64,000 nt of DNA from Oscillospiraceae bacterium (GTDB lineage Bacteria > Bacillota > Clostridia > Oscillospirales > CAG-382): contig SVTH01000001.1 of assembly GCA_015063885.1 (NCBI GenBank), forward strand, positions 214,819-278,818, given 5' to 3'. Both the position numbers and the translations under genes were made by a program. Position 1 is the first letter of the stretch. Each line of letters opens with the position of its first letter. Below are positions 1-8,890 of this stretch, piece by piece. The notes under the pieces are model-generated. The model was not told the DNA's origin, did no database searches, and saw only the letters and a list, made by a program, of their open reading frames with translations.

Positions 1-275
1 GGAAGATCGCAATGCCCATGGTAAAACCCGCTTGGGCAACCCTGATCCTCTTCGCGTTTAAGGATCTGTGGAACTCCGGTGCAAACCTGTATATCTACAG
101 CGAGCAGTTGAAGACCTTGAACTACGCCATCAGCCAGTTGGTAACGGCAGGTATCGAGCGTTCCGGTGTATCCGCCGCTTCTACCGTTATCATGATGATC
201 GTACCGATCCTGGTATTCGTCATTTCTCAGAACAACGTTATTCAGACCATGTCGTCCGCCGGCATGAAGGACTAA
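1..275 (+). CDS. carbohydrate ABC transporter permease, MalG type (5' truncated)
   Basis: This is the C-terminal part of an inner-membrane permease; the start lies outside the window. The reading frame is open from base 3 and gives KIAMPMVKPAWATLILFAF, which resembles the segment just after the EAA loop of MalG-type permeases, followed by a last hydrophobic helix (TVIMMIVPILVFVISQNNVI). Such permeases pair with a MalF-type partner and a MsmX-type ATPase to import oligosaccharides. It ends 12 bases before the next gene, so the two are almost certainly co-transcribed. Two more permeases follow 5 kb downstream, so the operon carries at least two permease sets. Confidence 0.85.
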   Translation, partial: KIAMPMVKPAWATLILFAFKDLWNSGANLYIYSEQLKTLNYAISQLVTAGIERSGVSAASTVIMMIVPILVFVISQNNVIQTMSSAGMKD

Positions 276-287
276 GGAGGGAACACA

Positions 288-2492
288 ATGAAACACAGAA
301 CATTCAAGACCCTTCTGATCGTCACGCTCCTGGTTTTGATGCTGGGCTCCATCACCGCAGGTGCCAACGTGCCCTATACCACGTATACCTACGGCGTAAC
401 CAACATGATCCAGGAAAGCCCCGCGGCGTACGTCCCCCTCACCCTCATCGACTCCGCTTCTCTGAAGTTCTCCCTGTCTGCTGAGGGCGGCGCAAGCGAC
501 AACGCCAAGATCAAGTACGGCGAGACCTTCGGCACCGTCAACCTGGCCTCTCCCGAGGACATCTTCGTTGACGACCTGAACCACGTCTACATTTCCGACA
601 CCGGTAACAACCGTATCGTGGTTACCGACGAGGAATACAACGTCCGTCTGGTCATCAGCTCCTTTACCAACAACTACGGCGTTCCCGACAGCCTCAACCA
701 GCCTCACGGTCTGTTCGTTACCGAAAGTGAGATCTTCGTTGCGGATAAGGGTAACTCCCGTGTCGTCGTGTTCGACAAGCTTGGCAACTTCGTGACCATC
801 GTTCCCGAGCCCGCCAGCGAAGTCATGCCCGACAACCACGTTTACAGCCCCGTTGCTGTAGCAGTGGACTCCGCAGGACGTATCTACGTGGTATCCTCTA
901 CCACCAACTACGGCGTTCTTTCTCTGAACCGCGACGGCACCTTCAACGGCTTCGTGGGCGCACAGAAGGTTACCTACAGTGCCTTCGACTACTTCTGGAG
1001 AATGTTCCAGACCGCAGAGCAGATCGCCGCTTCCGAGCAGTACGTTCCTACCGAGTATAACAACATCGCCATCGACGAGGACGACTTCGTCTTCGTTACC
1101 ACCGCTTCCATCGACGAAAACAGCGTAGCATCCGCCATCCAGGGCAAGTCCAAGGCGGCCGACTACATGACCGTCAAGAAGCTGAACCCCAAGGGAAGCG
1201 ACGTTATGAACCGTAACGGCTTCTGGCCCCCCGCAGGTGAGGTAGATATGTACCCCATGGGCGGCGCCAGCGTTAAGGTTTCCGGTCCCTCCACCGTTGT
1301 GGACGTTGCCATCACCGAAAACGGCACCTGGAGCTTGATCGACACCAAGCGTAGTAAGGTCTTCACCTACGACGCAAACGGTAACATGCTCTACGCCTTC
1401 GGCGACTTCGGCGACCAGCTGGGTAACATCCAGACCCTGGACGCCATCGACTACCAGGGCACCAACATCCTTCTGTTGGACAAGGCCTCCGCTTCCATCA
1501 CCGTTTACAAGCGTACCGACTACGGCGACCTCATCGCCGCAGCTATCCAGAACGATATCGACCAGAACTACTCCAAGGCAGTTGAGTACTACACCGGTAT
1601 CCTTCAGCGTAACAACAACTACGATACCGCATACGTAGGCATCGGCCAGGCACTGTATCGCGACGGCGAGTACATCGAGGCTATGAAGTACTTCCGTTCC
1701 GCATACGACTCCGAGAACTACTCCGAGGCGTACCAGGCATATCGTAAGATCTGGATCGAAGAGAACCTGTGGATCTTCCTGGCTGTGGTCGTAGTCTGCT
1801 TGGTTGGCTTCGTGAAGTTCTTCGGCTTCGCCAACAAGTACAACAAGAAGAACACCAAGGATAAAGAGAAGCGCGGCTTCTGGGAAGAAGTAATGTATGG
1901 CTTCCATATCATCTTCCATCCCTTCGACGGCTTCTGGGATCTGAAGCACGAGGGCCGTGGCTCCGTCCGCGGTGCCGTGTTCTGGCTCCTTGCAGCAGCT
2001 CTCGCCTTCGTATACAACGCCATCGGCGGCGGTTATCTGTATTACGGCGGCCAGGGCGGCGGTAACTACGTCATGGCGGCAATGTCCATCGCAACCCCCG
2101 CGTTGCTGGTAGCTCTTGCCAACTGGTGTCTGACCACCCTGTTCGACGGGGAAGGCACCTTCAAGGACGTGTTCATCACCTGCTGCTACTCCCTGGTTCC
2201 TCTGGTAATGATCCTGTTCCCCGTCACCGCCATTTCCAACGTGCTCACCACCAACGAAATGGGCATCCTCACCATGCTCACCACCATCGCATGGGTATGG
2301 GTAGGTCTTCTGGTATTCTTCGGGGTCATGGTCACCCACGACTACACCCTTGGTAAGAACTTCATCACCATCCTGGGTACCATCCTGATGGTATGTGTGA
2401 TCATGTTCGTTGCCATCCTGTTCTTCGCGCTGATCGGTAAGATCTACGCCTTCGGCTTCAACATCTACTTCGAAATCTCCACCAGACTGTAA
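288..2492 (+). CDS. NHL-repeat / TPR / Yip1-like membrane protein
   Basis: A 734-residue protein with a signal peptide (about residues 1-26), then an extracytoplasmic beta-propeller of NHL type (for example VYISDTGNNRIVV near residue 100 and further blades to about 415). A TPR-like helical pair follows (about 430-490; AYVGIGQALYRDGEYIEAMKY). After a membrane helix near residue 494 and a basic loop come five more membrane helices that look like a Yip1 domain. The gene sits between a transporter permease and a DUF5696 gene with gaps of 12 and 19 bases. The domain order suggests a surface sensor or scaffold associated with the sugar transporter; that role is inference. Codons favour CGT, GGT, AAC and TTC, consistent with high expression. 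Confidence 0.75.
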   Translation: MKHRTFKTLLIVTLLVLMLGSITAGANVPYTTYTYGVTNMIQESPAAYVPLTLIDSASLKFSLSAEGGASDNAKIKYGETFGTVNLASPEDIFVDDLNHVYISDTGNNRIVVTDEEYNVRLVISSFTNNYGVPDSLNQPHGLFVTESEIFVADKGNSRVVVFDKLGNFVTIVPEPASEVMPDNHVYSPVAVAVDSAGRIYVVSSTTNYGVLSLNRDGTFNGFVGAQKVTYSAFDYFWRMFQTAEQIAASEQYVPTEYNNIAIDEDDFVFVTTASIDENSVASAIQGKSKAADYMTVKKLNPKGSDVMNRNGFWPPAGEVDMYPMGGASVKVSGPSTVVDVAITENGTWSLIDTKRSKVFTYDANGNMLYAFGDFGDQLGNIQTLDAIDYQGTNILLLDKASASITVYKRTDYGDLIAAAIQNDIDQNYSKAVEYYTGILQRNNNYDTAYVGIGQALYRDGEYIEAMKYFRSAYDSENYSEAYQAYRKIWIEENLWIFLAVVVVCLVGFVKFFGFANKYNKKNTKDKEKRGFWEEVMYGFHIIFHPFDGFWDLKHEGRGSVRGAVFWLLAAALAFVYNAIGGGYLYYGGQGGGNYVMAAMSIATPALLVALANWCLTTLFDGEGTFKDVFITCCYSLVPLVMILFPVTAISNVLTTNEMGILTMLTTIAWVWVGLLVFFGVMVTHDYTLGKNFITILGTILMVCVIMFVAILFFALIGKIYAFGFNIYFEISTRL

Positions 2493-2511
2493 GAAAGGAG
2501 CGCTGACTGAT

Positions 2512-5466
2512 ATGTTAAAAATGATTCTGAAGAAAACGCTCCTGATGGCGCTCTGCGTGGCAATGCTCATTCCCGCCTTTTCCACCCTGACCGTTTTCGC
2601 CGCAGAAGACGACGAAAAGTCCTGGGAGGATATGTGGAACGAGACCATCTACCCCGCATACATGAGCACCGAGTTCTCCACCATTGAGGACCGTCTGGTA
2701 GCGAAAAACAACGCAGCCATTTCTCCCATGACCCTGTACGCAGTGGTCAACGGTATCGCCTTCTATCTGGATTCCGTTACCGGTGAAATGGTAGCCCTTA
2801 CCCTTGCCGATCCCACTCTGACCAAAGAGGCCATTGATGAGGCTGGCACCATCCCCGAGTACACCGCTTACTATTCCACCAACCCCTATAACGTTGGTTC
2901 CAGTAAGTCCTCTCAGGGCACCGACAGCTCCAACTCCGTAAAGGCAGAGCTGTATTCCCAGTTGATCATTTCCTATGCACAGAACAATACCGATAACTCC
3001 ATGAACTCCTTTACCGACGCCGCTGCCAACCAGCAGATCAACGTCAGTAACATCCGCGGCGGTGTCCGCGTGGAGTACTCCATCGGCCGTGAGCAGGTTA
3101 CCTACCTGGTACCCCGTCTGATCCGTAAGGAAAAGTTTGAGGACCTGCTGGCCCAGGTTGAGGCAAACTCCGACCAGTCCCGTGATGCCAAGACCCTCAA
3201 GGCGTTCTACATCTACTACGATAAGGACGACGAGAGCAAGGCGCAGAAGACCATCGAAGAGTACCTCAAGGAATATCCCGTTCTGGAAAAATTCCCCATC
3301 TACGCTTGTGAAAAGCGTATCGCAACCAAAGAGCTTCTCCGTATCGAGAACATCATCAAGCTCTACACCGATTATACCCTGGAGCAGATGGAGATCGACC
3401 ACGCAGAGACGGAATACACCTCCACCGAGGATAACCCCCCTCTGTTCAAGCTGGCAATCGAATATAAGGCCGACGAAGAAGGCGGTATCACCATCCGTCT
3501 GAACGCAGGCAATATCCGTTTTGCTTCCGACCTCTATCAGCTTTCCAACGTGACCCTGTTGCCCTACGGCGGCGCAGGTAACACCAACAACGAAGGCTAC
3601 ATCTTCATTCCCGACGGCTCCGGCGCTCTGATCGCCTTTGACGACGTTGTTCAGTCTGGTAACTTCACCTCCGTCAACCCCGTTTACGGCATCGACAACG
3701 TGTACCACACCGTTACCGGCGCCAACAGGGAAGTGATGCGTCTCCCCGTCTTCGGCGTTGTGGAGCACGCAACCATCGGCTCCCACGAGGAAGAAAGACC
3801 CGTTGTTGACGCAGAAGGCAACATCGTATACCAGATCGATCCCGAGACCGGGGAGCAGATCCTGGACGAAAACGGCCAGCCCATCCCCGTCACCGAGACC
3901 GTGATCGTGGATGACGAACTGAAGATCGGCTACCTGGCCGTCATCGAGGAAGGCGACTCCCTCGCCAAGATCGCTGTTAAGAACGGCGGCTCCTTGAATA
4001 TGTTCGTCTCCGTATACACCACCTTCAACCCCCGTCCTCAGGATACCTACGAGCTGTCCGGCGGTATCGCCAACGACGCTAACGCAACCTGGACCATGGA
4101 GTCCAAGCGTAAGTACACCGGCGACTTCAAGATCCGTCTGTTCATGCTGGAAGACACCGTTGACTATTCCGAGATGGCCAAGGTCTATCGCGAATATCTC
4201 ATCAAGAAGGGCGTCCTCACCGAGCTGGCTGACGAGAGCGCAGACATCCCCCTGTACCTGGAGACCCTGGGCGCTATGGAAACTGCAGACAGCTTCCTGG
4301 GCGTTCCCACCACCAAGATGGTTGCTCTTTCCAGCTTCCAGGATGACATCGACATCCTCAACGAGCTGAAGGAGCAGGGTATTACCAACGTTGGCATGAA
4401 GCTTTCCGGCTGGGTCAACGGCGGTATGTTCACCACCGTTCCCTGCAAGATCGACATCGAGAAGGTTTTGGGCGGCGAGGAAGGCTTCAAGGCACTTCTT
4501 GCTCACGCCAAGACCACCGGCGCCACCATCTTCCCCGAGTTGGAAGTATCTCTGGTCAACGAGATCGATATGTTCGACGGCTTCGATATGGACGACCTGG
4601 CTATGACCATCGACGACCGTGAAGCCGGTATGCAGGAGTACGACCCCGCATGGCAGATGTTCATCCACACCGGTTCCGGTATCATCTCCGCCGGTAAGAT
4701 GGATTACTACTACAGCAAGGGCTATGAGGAATATAAGGAGTACAACGTAGGCGCGATCTCCGTTGGCTCCCTGGGCGAATACCTCAACTCCGACTTCAAC
4801 GAGGACGATCCTCTCACCCGTGAAGACTCCAAGGTCCTCACCAAGCGTCTCTTGGCGAAGATCAAGGAACAGAACGGTAAAGTTCTGGTTAACGGCGGTA
4901 ACGCATACGCACTTGAGTATGCCACCGACATTCTGGAAGTTCCCCTGGAATCCTCCAACTACCGTTATTCCTGCGCATCCGTTCCCTTCATGAGCATGGT
5001 GCTCCACGGCTACAAGAACTACGCCGGCGGCGCGCTGAACCTGGCAGGCGACTATGAGCTCACCCTGCTGAAGTCCATCGAGAACGGCGCTTCTCCCTAC
5101 TTCGTGGTTGCAAGCAACAACACCTCCGTTCTGAAGGACTACTCCTACACCATCCTTTCCGAGTATTACTCCGTTCGTTACGTGATCTGGAAGGAGCAGA
5201 TCGTGGAAGCTTACAACATGCTCAACAGCGCACTGAAGAGCGTGAAGAATGCTACCATCGACAAGCACGAGTTCCTGGATCGCGACCGCAAGATCGTTAA
5301 GGTGACCTACTCCAACGGCGACGTATTCTATTTGAACTATCTCATCAAGGAATACACCGTAAGAGAAGGGAACACCCTCTACGACGTTCCCAGCTATGGC
5401 TTCGTTAAGGTATCCGCAGACGGTTCCGTTTGGACCTTCGACGGCGAGACCTATACCCAGCAGTAA
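2512..5466 (+). CDS. DUF5696 secreted protein
   Basis: A 984-residue exported protein. Residues 1-31 form a signal peptide ending in VFA-A, with no lipobox cysteine, so it is probably released or held by its neighbours. The sequence matches what I know of DUF5696 proteins from Clostridia: mixed beta N-terminal half, then a part around residues 590-880 with alternating strands and helices (LETLGAMETADSFLGVP, GMKLSGWVNGG) that looks like a glycosidase-like barrel. The catalytic function is not established. It lies between the Yip1-like gene and two sugar permeases, 15 bases before the next start, which suggests a role in handling the carbohydrate that the operon imports. The family call is fairly sure; the enzymatic role is not. 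Confidence 0.75.
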   Translation: MLKMILKKTLLMALCVAMLIPAFSTLTVFAAEDDEKSWEDMWNETIYPAYMSTEFSTIEDRLVAKNNAAISPMTLYAVVNGIAFYLDSVTGEMVALTLADPTLTKEAIDEAGTIPEYTAYYSTNPYNVGSSKSSQGTDSSNSVKAELYSQLIISYAQNNTDNSMNSFTDAAANQQINVSNIRGGVRVEYSIGREQVTYLVPRLIRKEKFEDLLAQVEANSDQSRDAKTLKAFYIYYDKDDESKAQKTIEEYLKEYPVLEKFPIYACEKRIATKELLRIENIIKLYTDYTLEQMEIDHAETEYTSTEDNPPLFKLAIEYKADEEGGITIRLNAGNIRFASDLYQLSNVTLLPYGGAGNTNNEGYIFIPDGSGALIAFDDVVQSGNFTSVNPVYGIDNVYHTVTGANREVMRLPVFGVVEHATIGSHEEERPVVDAEGNIVYQIDPETGEQILDENGQPIPVTETVIVDDELKIGYLAVIEEGDSLAKIAVKNGGSLNMFVSVYTTFNPRPQDTYELSGGIANDANATWTMESKRKYTGDFKIRLFMLEDTVDYSEMAKVYREYLIKKGVLTELADESADIPLYLETLGAMETADSFLGVPTTKMVALSSFQDDIDILNELKEQGITNVGMKLSGWVNGGMFTTVPCKIDIEKVLGGEEGFKALLAHAKTTGATIFPELEVSLVNEIDMFDGFDMDDLAMTIDDREAGMQEYDPAWQMFIHTGSGIISAGKMDYYYSKGYEEYKEYNVGAISVGSLGEYLNSDFNEDDPLTREDSKVLTKRLLAKIKEQNGKVLVNGGNAYALEYATDILEVPLESSNYRYSCASVPFMSMVLHGYKNYAGGALNLAGDYELTLLKSIENGASPYFVVASNNTSVLKDYSYTILSEYYSVRYVIWKEQIVEAYNMLNSALKSVKNATIDKHEFLDRDRKIVKVTYSNGDVFYLNYLIKEYTVREGNTLYDVPSYGFVKVSADGSVWTFDGETYTQQ

Positions 5467-5481
5467 GAGGAGGTAACAGGT

Positions 5482-6480
5482 ATGATTAAAACTAAAAAAA
5501 TGACCAACTCCGTCGACACTGCTAAGCGTTCGGGCAAGGGCAAATCCCTTGCTCGGACCAAGGCCAGAAGCGGTTGGGTATTCATCGCACCCTTCCTGAT
5601 CGGTTTCCTTCTGATCTACCTTCCCATGATCGTGGAATCCATCCAGTTCTCCTTCCACAAGATCAAGATCCAGGGCGGCGGCGGTTATCAGCTGCTCCCC
5701 GTGGGTTGGGACAACTACAAGTACGCACTTTTCGAAGATACTTCCTTCGTTAAGACCTTGGCGGGCAGTATCGGCCAGCTGATCTTCAACGTTCCCGCCA
5801 TCGTCGTCTTCTCCCTGTTCGTAGCAGTGCTTCTGAACCAGAAGATGCGTGGCAGAGCTATCTTCCGTGCTATCTTCTTCATCCCCGTTATCGTGTCCAC
5901 CGGTATTATCGAGTGGATCGACCTCCAGGACCAGATGGCTGAAAACGCAGGCGAAATGGCCAACGGCGCAGGCAGCGGCATCAGCGCCAGCACCGGCGGC
6001 GAAGAGGATACCGGCAACGGCCTACTCAGTATGATGGACGTGCAGAGCTTCTTCGGCAACATGGCCATCGGTAGAGAGCTGGTTGCATACGTCGTCGAGA
6101 TCGTTAACGGCGTTTACGACATCGTTAACAAGTCCGGTGTACAGATGCTGATCTTCCTCTCCGGTCTGCAGTCTATCTCTCCCGCAATCTACGAGTCCTG
6201 CCAGATGGACGGCGCTACCGGTTGGGAAACCTTCTGGAAGATCACCTTCCCCATGATCAGCCCCATGATCCTGGTAAACGCCGTGTATACCGTCATCGAC
6301 TCCTTTACCTCCCAGGATAACCAAATGATGTCCTTCATACAGACCATCTACGAAGGACCGGACGGTACGGTAAGAGCCACAGCCATGTCGTGGATCTACT
6401 TCCTGGTGGTTATCTTCGTGCTCTTGATCGTTGCGGCGATCATGGGCGGCTACGTCTTCTACCAAAGACGTGATACCTAA
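5482..6480 (+). CDS. sugar ABC transporter permease, MalF type
   Basis: A 332-residue inner-membrane permease. It has a basic N-terminal tail, a first helix (WVFIAPFLIGFLLIYLPM) and a canonical EAA loop near residues 235-255 (YESCQMDGATGWETFWKITF) that docks the ATPase. A Gly/Ser/Ala-rich acidic stretch near residues 153-180, between the third and fourth helices, enlarges an external loop compared with ordinary LplB/MalF permeases. RBS GAGGAGGT lies 9 bases before ATG. It pairs with the MalG-type gene 17 bases downstream. No ATPase gene is present in the window, so a shared MsmX-like ATPase is likely. Confidence 0.9.
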   Translation: MIKTKKMTNSVDTAKRSGKGKSLARTKARSGWVFIAPFLIGFLLIYLPMIVESIQFSFHKIKIQGGGGYQLLPVGWDNYKYALFEDTSFVKTLAGSIGQLIFNVPAIVVFSLFVAVLLNQKMRGRAIFRAIFFIPVIVSTGIIEWIDLQDQMAENAGEMANGAGSGISASTGGEEDTGNGLLSMMDVQSFFGNMAIGRELVAYVVEIVNGVYDIVNKSGVQMLIFLSGLQSISPAIYESCQMDGATGWETFWKITFPMISPMILVNAVYTVIDSFTSQDNQMMSFIQTIYEGPDGTVRATAMSWIYFLVVIFVLLIVAAIMGGYVFYQRRDT

Positions 6481-6497
6481 GAAAGGGGGATATACAA

Positions 6498-7559
6498 ATG
6501 GATTTGTCTTCTATGTCTAAAAAAGAGATCCGCGCTTTGGAAAAGCAGCAGAAGAAAGAAGCTGCTCTTCGCAGAATCAAAGCACAGGATAAGCTTCCTT
6601 TCTGGACTTTGTTCCGTTATAAGTATCTGACCCCTTACTACGCAGGTAAGCTGGGCATTGCCATCTTCCGCTTCGTGCTGTTGTTCGGTTTGTCCTTCGT
6701 TATTCTGTACCCCTACATCTCCAAGATCTTCTTCTCCTTCATGGGCAGAGAAGACTTCGTAGACGTCCGCGTTATTCTGATCGCTAAGTATCCCACCCTG
6801 GATACCTATAAGGCGATCCTGAACGATAACCAGTACTTCCAAGCGTTGATGAACTCCTCCGTGCTTTCCTTGATGTGCGCAGTCATTCAGACCGCCACCT
6901 GTACCTTGGTTGGCTACGGCTTTGCGAAGTTCAACTTCCGCTTCAAGAAGATCCTCTTCGTTGCGGTTATCTTCACCATGATCGTTCCCCACGATACCAT
7001 CCAGCTCTCCCTGTTCATGAAGTTCCGTTACTTCGATATCTGGGGTCTCGGCGGTATGGTCTCCAACCTCTTCGGAGGCGATTGGACGGGTCTCAACCTG
7101 TTGAACTCCAACTGGCCCTTGGCGATCCTGTCCTTCACCTGCTTGGCGTTTAAGAACGGTCTGTTCATCTACATCATGCGTCAGTACTTCAACGGCGTTC
7201 CCGACGAGTTGGAAGAAGCCGCATACGTAGACGGCGCCGGCGTTTACAAAACCTTTATGAAGGTCATCATCCCCATGTCCGCCACCATGATGGTTACCAT
7301 CTTCATGTTTGCATTTGCATGGCAGTGGTCCGACATGTTCTACACCGACCTGTTCTATACCGGTCAGTCCGATGTCCTTCTCCCCGATATCGTAAAAGTT
7401 CCTTCCTCTCTGGATACCGATTACGCCGCACAGACTGCTTACGAGTCTGCTGCACGTAATACCTGCGGTCTCTTGATCCTGGCTCCTCTGGTCATCCTGT
7501 ACCTGTTCACTCAGCGTACCCTGATCGAAGGTGTGGAACGTTCCGGTATCACCGGCTAA
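6498..7559 (+). CDS. carbohydrate ABC transporter permease, MalG type
   Basis: A 353-residue permease with a long charged N-terminal extension (about 60 residues rich in K, E and R) before the first helix near residue 60. The EAA loop is clear near residues 235-258 (EEAAYVDGAGVYKTFMKVII). It ends in the usual TQRTLIEGVERSGITG-type tail. It is the last gene of the operon: a rho-independent terminator follows 13 bases after the stop. It should form the heterodimeric membrane channel with the preceding MalF-type permease, fed by a lipid-anchored binding protein such as the paralogues at the right end of the window; that pairing is inference. Confidence 0.92.
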   Translation: MDLSSMSKKEIRALEKQQKKEAALRRIKAQDKLPFWTLFRYKYLTPYYAGKLGIAIFRFVLLFGLSFVILYPYISKIFFSFMGREDFVDVRVILIAKYPTLDTYKAILNDNQYFQALMNSSVLSLMCAVIQTATCTLVGYGFAKFNFRFKKILFVAVIFTMIVPHDTIQLSLFMKFRYFDIWGLGGMVSNLFGGDWTGLNLLNSNWPLAILSFTCLAFKNGLFIYIMRQYFNGVPDELEEAAYVDGAGVYKTFMKVIIPMSATMMVTIFMFAFAWQWSDMFYTDLFYTGQSDVLLPDIVKVPSSLDTDYAAQTAYESAARNTCGLLILAPLVILYLFTQRTLIEGVERSGITG

Positions 7560-7572
7560 TCCCACTCAAAAC

Positions 7573-7602
7573 AAAAGCACCGAGCTGGTCTCGGTGCTTT
7601 TT
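7573..7602 (+). terminator. rho-independent terminator of the ABC operon
   Basis: A 12-bp stem (AAAAGCACCGAG pairing with CTCGGTGCTTTT) with a 5-base loop and a T-run, directly after the MalG-type permease. Confidence 0.92.
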
Positions 7603-7616
7603 CCTTTCTATATCCC

Positions 7617-7644
7617 TTGACAATTCGGGAAAACATGGTATACT
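7617..7644 (+). promoter_or_regulatory. sigma-A promoter of asnA
   Basis: TTGACA at 7617-7622 and TATACT at 7639-7644, 16-base spacing, about 30 bases before the asnA start. Confidence 0.8.
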
Positions 7645-7676
7645 ATAAGCAGTTTTTTTAAAGCGAGGTTCCAACC

Positions 7677-8684
7677 ATGAGCAAGATCACCGTTCCCGCG
7701 GGCTACCGTTCCGTGCTGGATATATACGACACCCAAAAAGCCATCGAGACCTTAAAGCGCACCTTTGAGCAAAAGCTTTGCCTGGCGCTGAATCTCACCC
7801 GCGTTTCCGCCCCGCTGTTCGTTGACCCCGCCTCGGGTATGAACGACGACCTCAGCGGCGTGGAGCGTGCTGTGGTCTTCGATATCAAGGATACCGACAA
7901 AGAGGCCGCCATCGTCCACTCCCTGGCAAAATGGAAGCGCGTCGCCCTCCGTGATTACGGCTTTTCCGCAGGGGAGGGGCTGTATACCGACATGAACGCC
8001 ATCCGCCGTGACGAGGAGATGGACAACCTCCATTCCGTCTATACCGACCAGTGGGACTGGGAGAAGATCATCACCCCCGAGACCCGCAATACCGAGTACC
8101 TCAAGACCGTTGTCAAATGCATCGTTGGTGCCATCTGTGAGACGGCAGACGTGCTGAAATGCCGCTATCCTCAGTTGAACGTGGAGCTGTGCAGGGAAGT
8201 CACCTTCGTCACCTCCCAGGAACTGGAGGATCTCTATCCCGACAAGACCGGCAAGGAACGGGAGAACCTGTTCTTGAAAGAACACAAGACCGTATTCATC
8301 ATGCAGATCGGCGGCGCCCTCCGTTCCGGCAAATCCCACGACGGCAGAGCTCCCGACTACGATGACTGGACCCTTAACGGCGACATCATGTTCTGGAACG
8401 ACCTTTTGGGCTGCGCCTTCGAGATCTCCTCCATGGGCATCCGTGTGGACGAGGCCGCCATGGACCGCCAGCTCACCCTGGCAAACGCCGATGCCCGCAG
8501 AGAGCTTCCGTTCCACAAGGAGCTCCTGGCAGGGAAGCTGCCCCTTACCATGGGCGGCGGTATCGGTCAGTCCCGTCTCTCCATGCTTCTCCTGGGCAAA
8601 GCCCACATCGGAGAGGTTCAGGTTTCCCTTTGGGATGACGAGACCAAGCGCGTCTGTGCCGAAAACGGGATCGTGTTGCTTTAA
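7677..8684 (+). CDS. asnA: aspartate--ammonia ligase
   Basis: AsnA makes asparagine from aspartate, ammonia and ATP in the cytosol, with a fold related to class II aminoacyl-tRNA synthetases. The 335-residue protein has the family length (about 330). The family's N-terminal region (YDTQKAIETLKRTFEQKL), the segment VERAVVFDIKD, the run RDYGFSAGEGLYTDMNAI and the C-terminal GGGIGQSRLSMLLLGKAHIGEVQ are all present. The ATG at 7677 follows a GCGAGG site. It has its own promoter and stands alone. A glutamine-dependent asparagine synthetase is also present in the window at 35.1 kb, so the cell has both routes. Confidence 0.96.
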   Translation: MSKITVPAGYRSVLDIYDTQKAIETLKRTFEQKLCLALNLTRVSAPLFVDPASGMNDDLSGVERAVVFDIKDTDKEAAIVHSLAKWKRVALRDYGFSAGEGLYTDMNAIRRDEEMDNLHSVYTDQWDWEKIITPETRNTEYLKTVVKCIVGAICETADVLKCRYPQLNVELCREVTFVTSQELEDLYPDKTGKERENLFLKEHKTVFIMQIGGALRSGKSHDGRAPDYDDWTLNGDIMFWNDLLGCAFEISSMGIRVDEAAMDRQLTLANADARRELPFHKELLAGKLPLTMGGGIGQSRLSMLLLGKAHIGEVQVSLWDDETKRVCAENGIVLL

Positions 8685-8693
8685 AGGAGTACG

Positions 8694-8744
8694 TTTAGGG
8701 GCGCCGCCCCTAAAAACCCCGCTAAAGGAACTCCGTCCCTTTAG
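8694..8744. repeat. double-hairpin intergenic element, copy 1
   Basis: Two adjacent perfect hairpins: TTTAGGGGC/GCCCCTAAA (8694-8714) and CTAAAGG/CCTTTAG (8722-8744). The same two-hairpin architecture, with related GGGG and AAGG stems, recurs at 56613-56663. Confidence 0.6.
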
Positions 8745-8763
8745 AATCCCGTAATATGGTAAT

Positions 8764-8796
8764 AAAAAAAGAGAGTTGCAGAAACTCTCTTTTTAA
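8764..8796. terminator. bidirectional terminator between asnA and the SDR gene
   Basis: Stem AAAAAGAGAGTT/AACTCTCTTTTT with a short loop. A-run and T-run on the two sides make it usable from both strands; it serves asnA (plus) and the SDR gene (minus). Confidence 0.85.
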
Positions 8797-8801
8797 TTTC
8801 C

Positions 8802-8890
8802 AAAAACGATAGTTTTTGGCATGAGAAGTTTTTTGGGGATTCTTAAGACCCTTTTTCTCGAAAAAGGGTCTTAAGGCGTTCCCATCCCCT
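8802..8890. repeat. dispersed palindromic element, copy 1 (reaches into a CDS end)
   Basis: Hairpin CCAAAAAC/GTTTTTGG, then a spacer TTTTTTGGGG, then a second hairpin CTTAAGACCCTTTTT/AAAAAGGGTCTTAAG, followed by GCGTTCCCATCCCC. Related copies stand at 14672-14735 and 48774-48840. Here the right flank encodes the last codons of the SDR gene. Confidence 0.6.

Noticed and set aside
2515..5658. A minus-strand open frame of more than 1000 codons opposite the DUF5696 gene
   Set aside because: Its translation is rich in V, G, H, L and D in the pattern expected from reading the complement of a codon-biased gene; the plus strand has signal peptide, ribosome site and family similarity.
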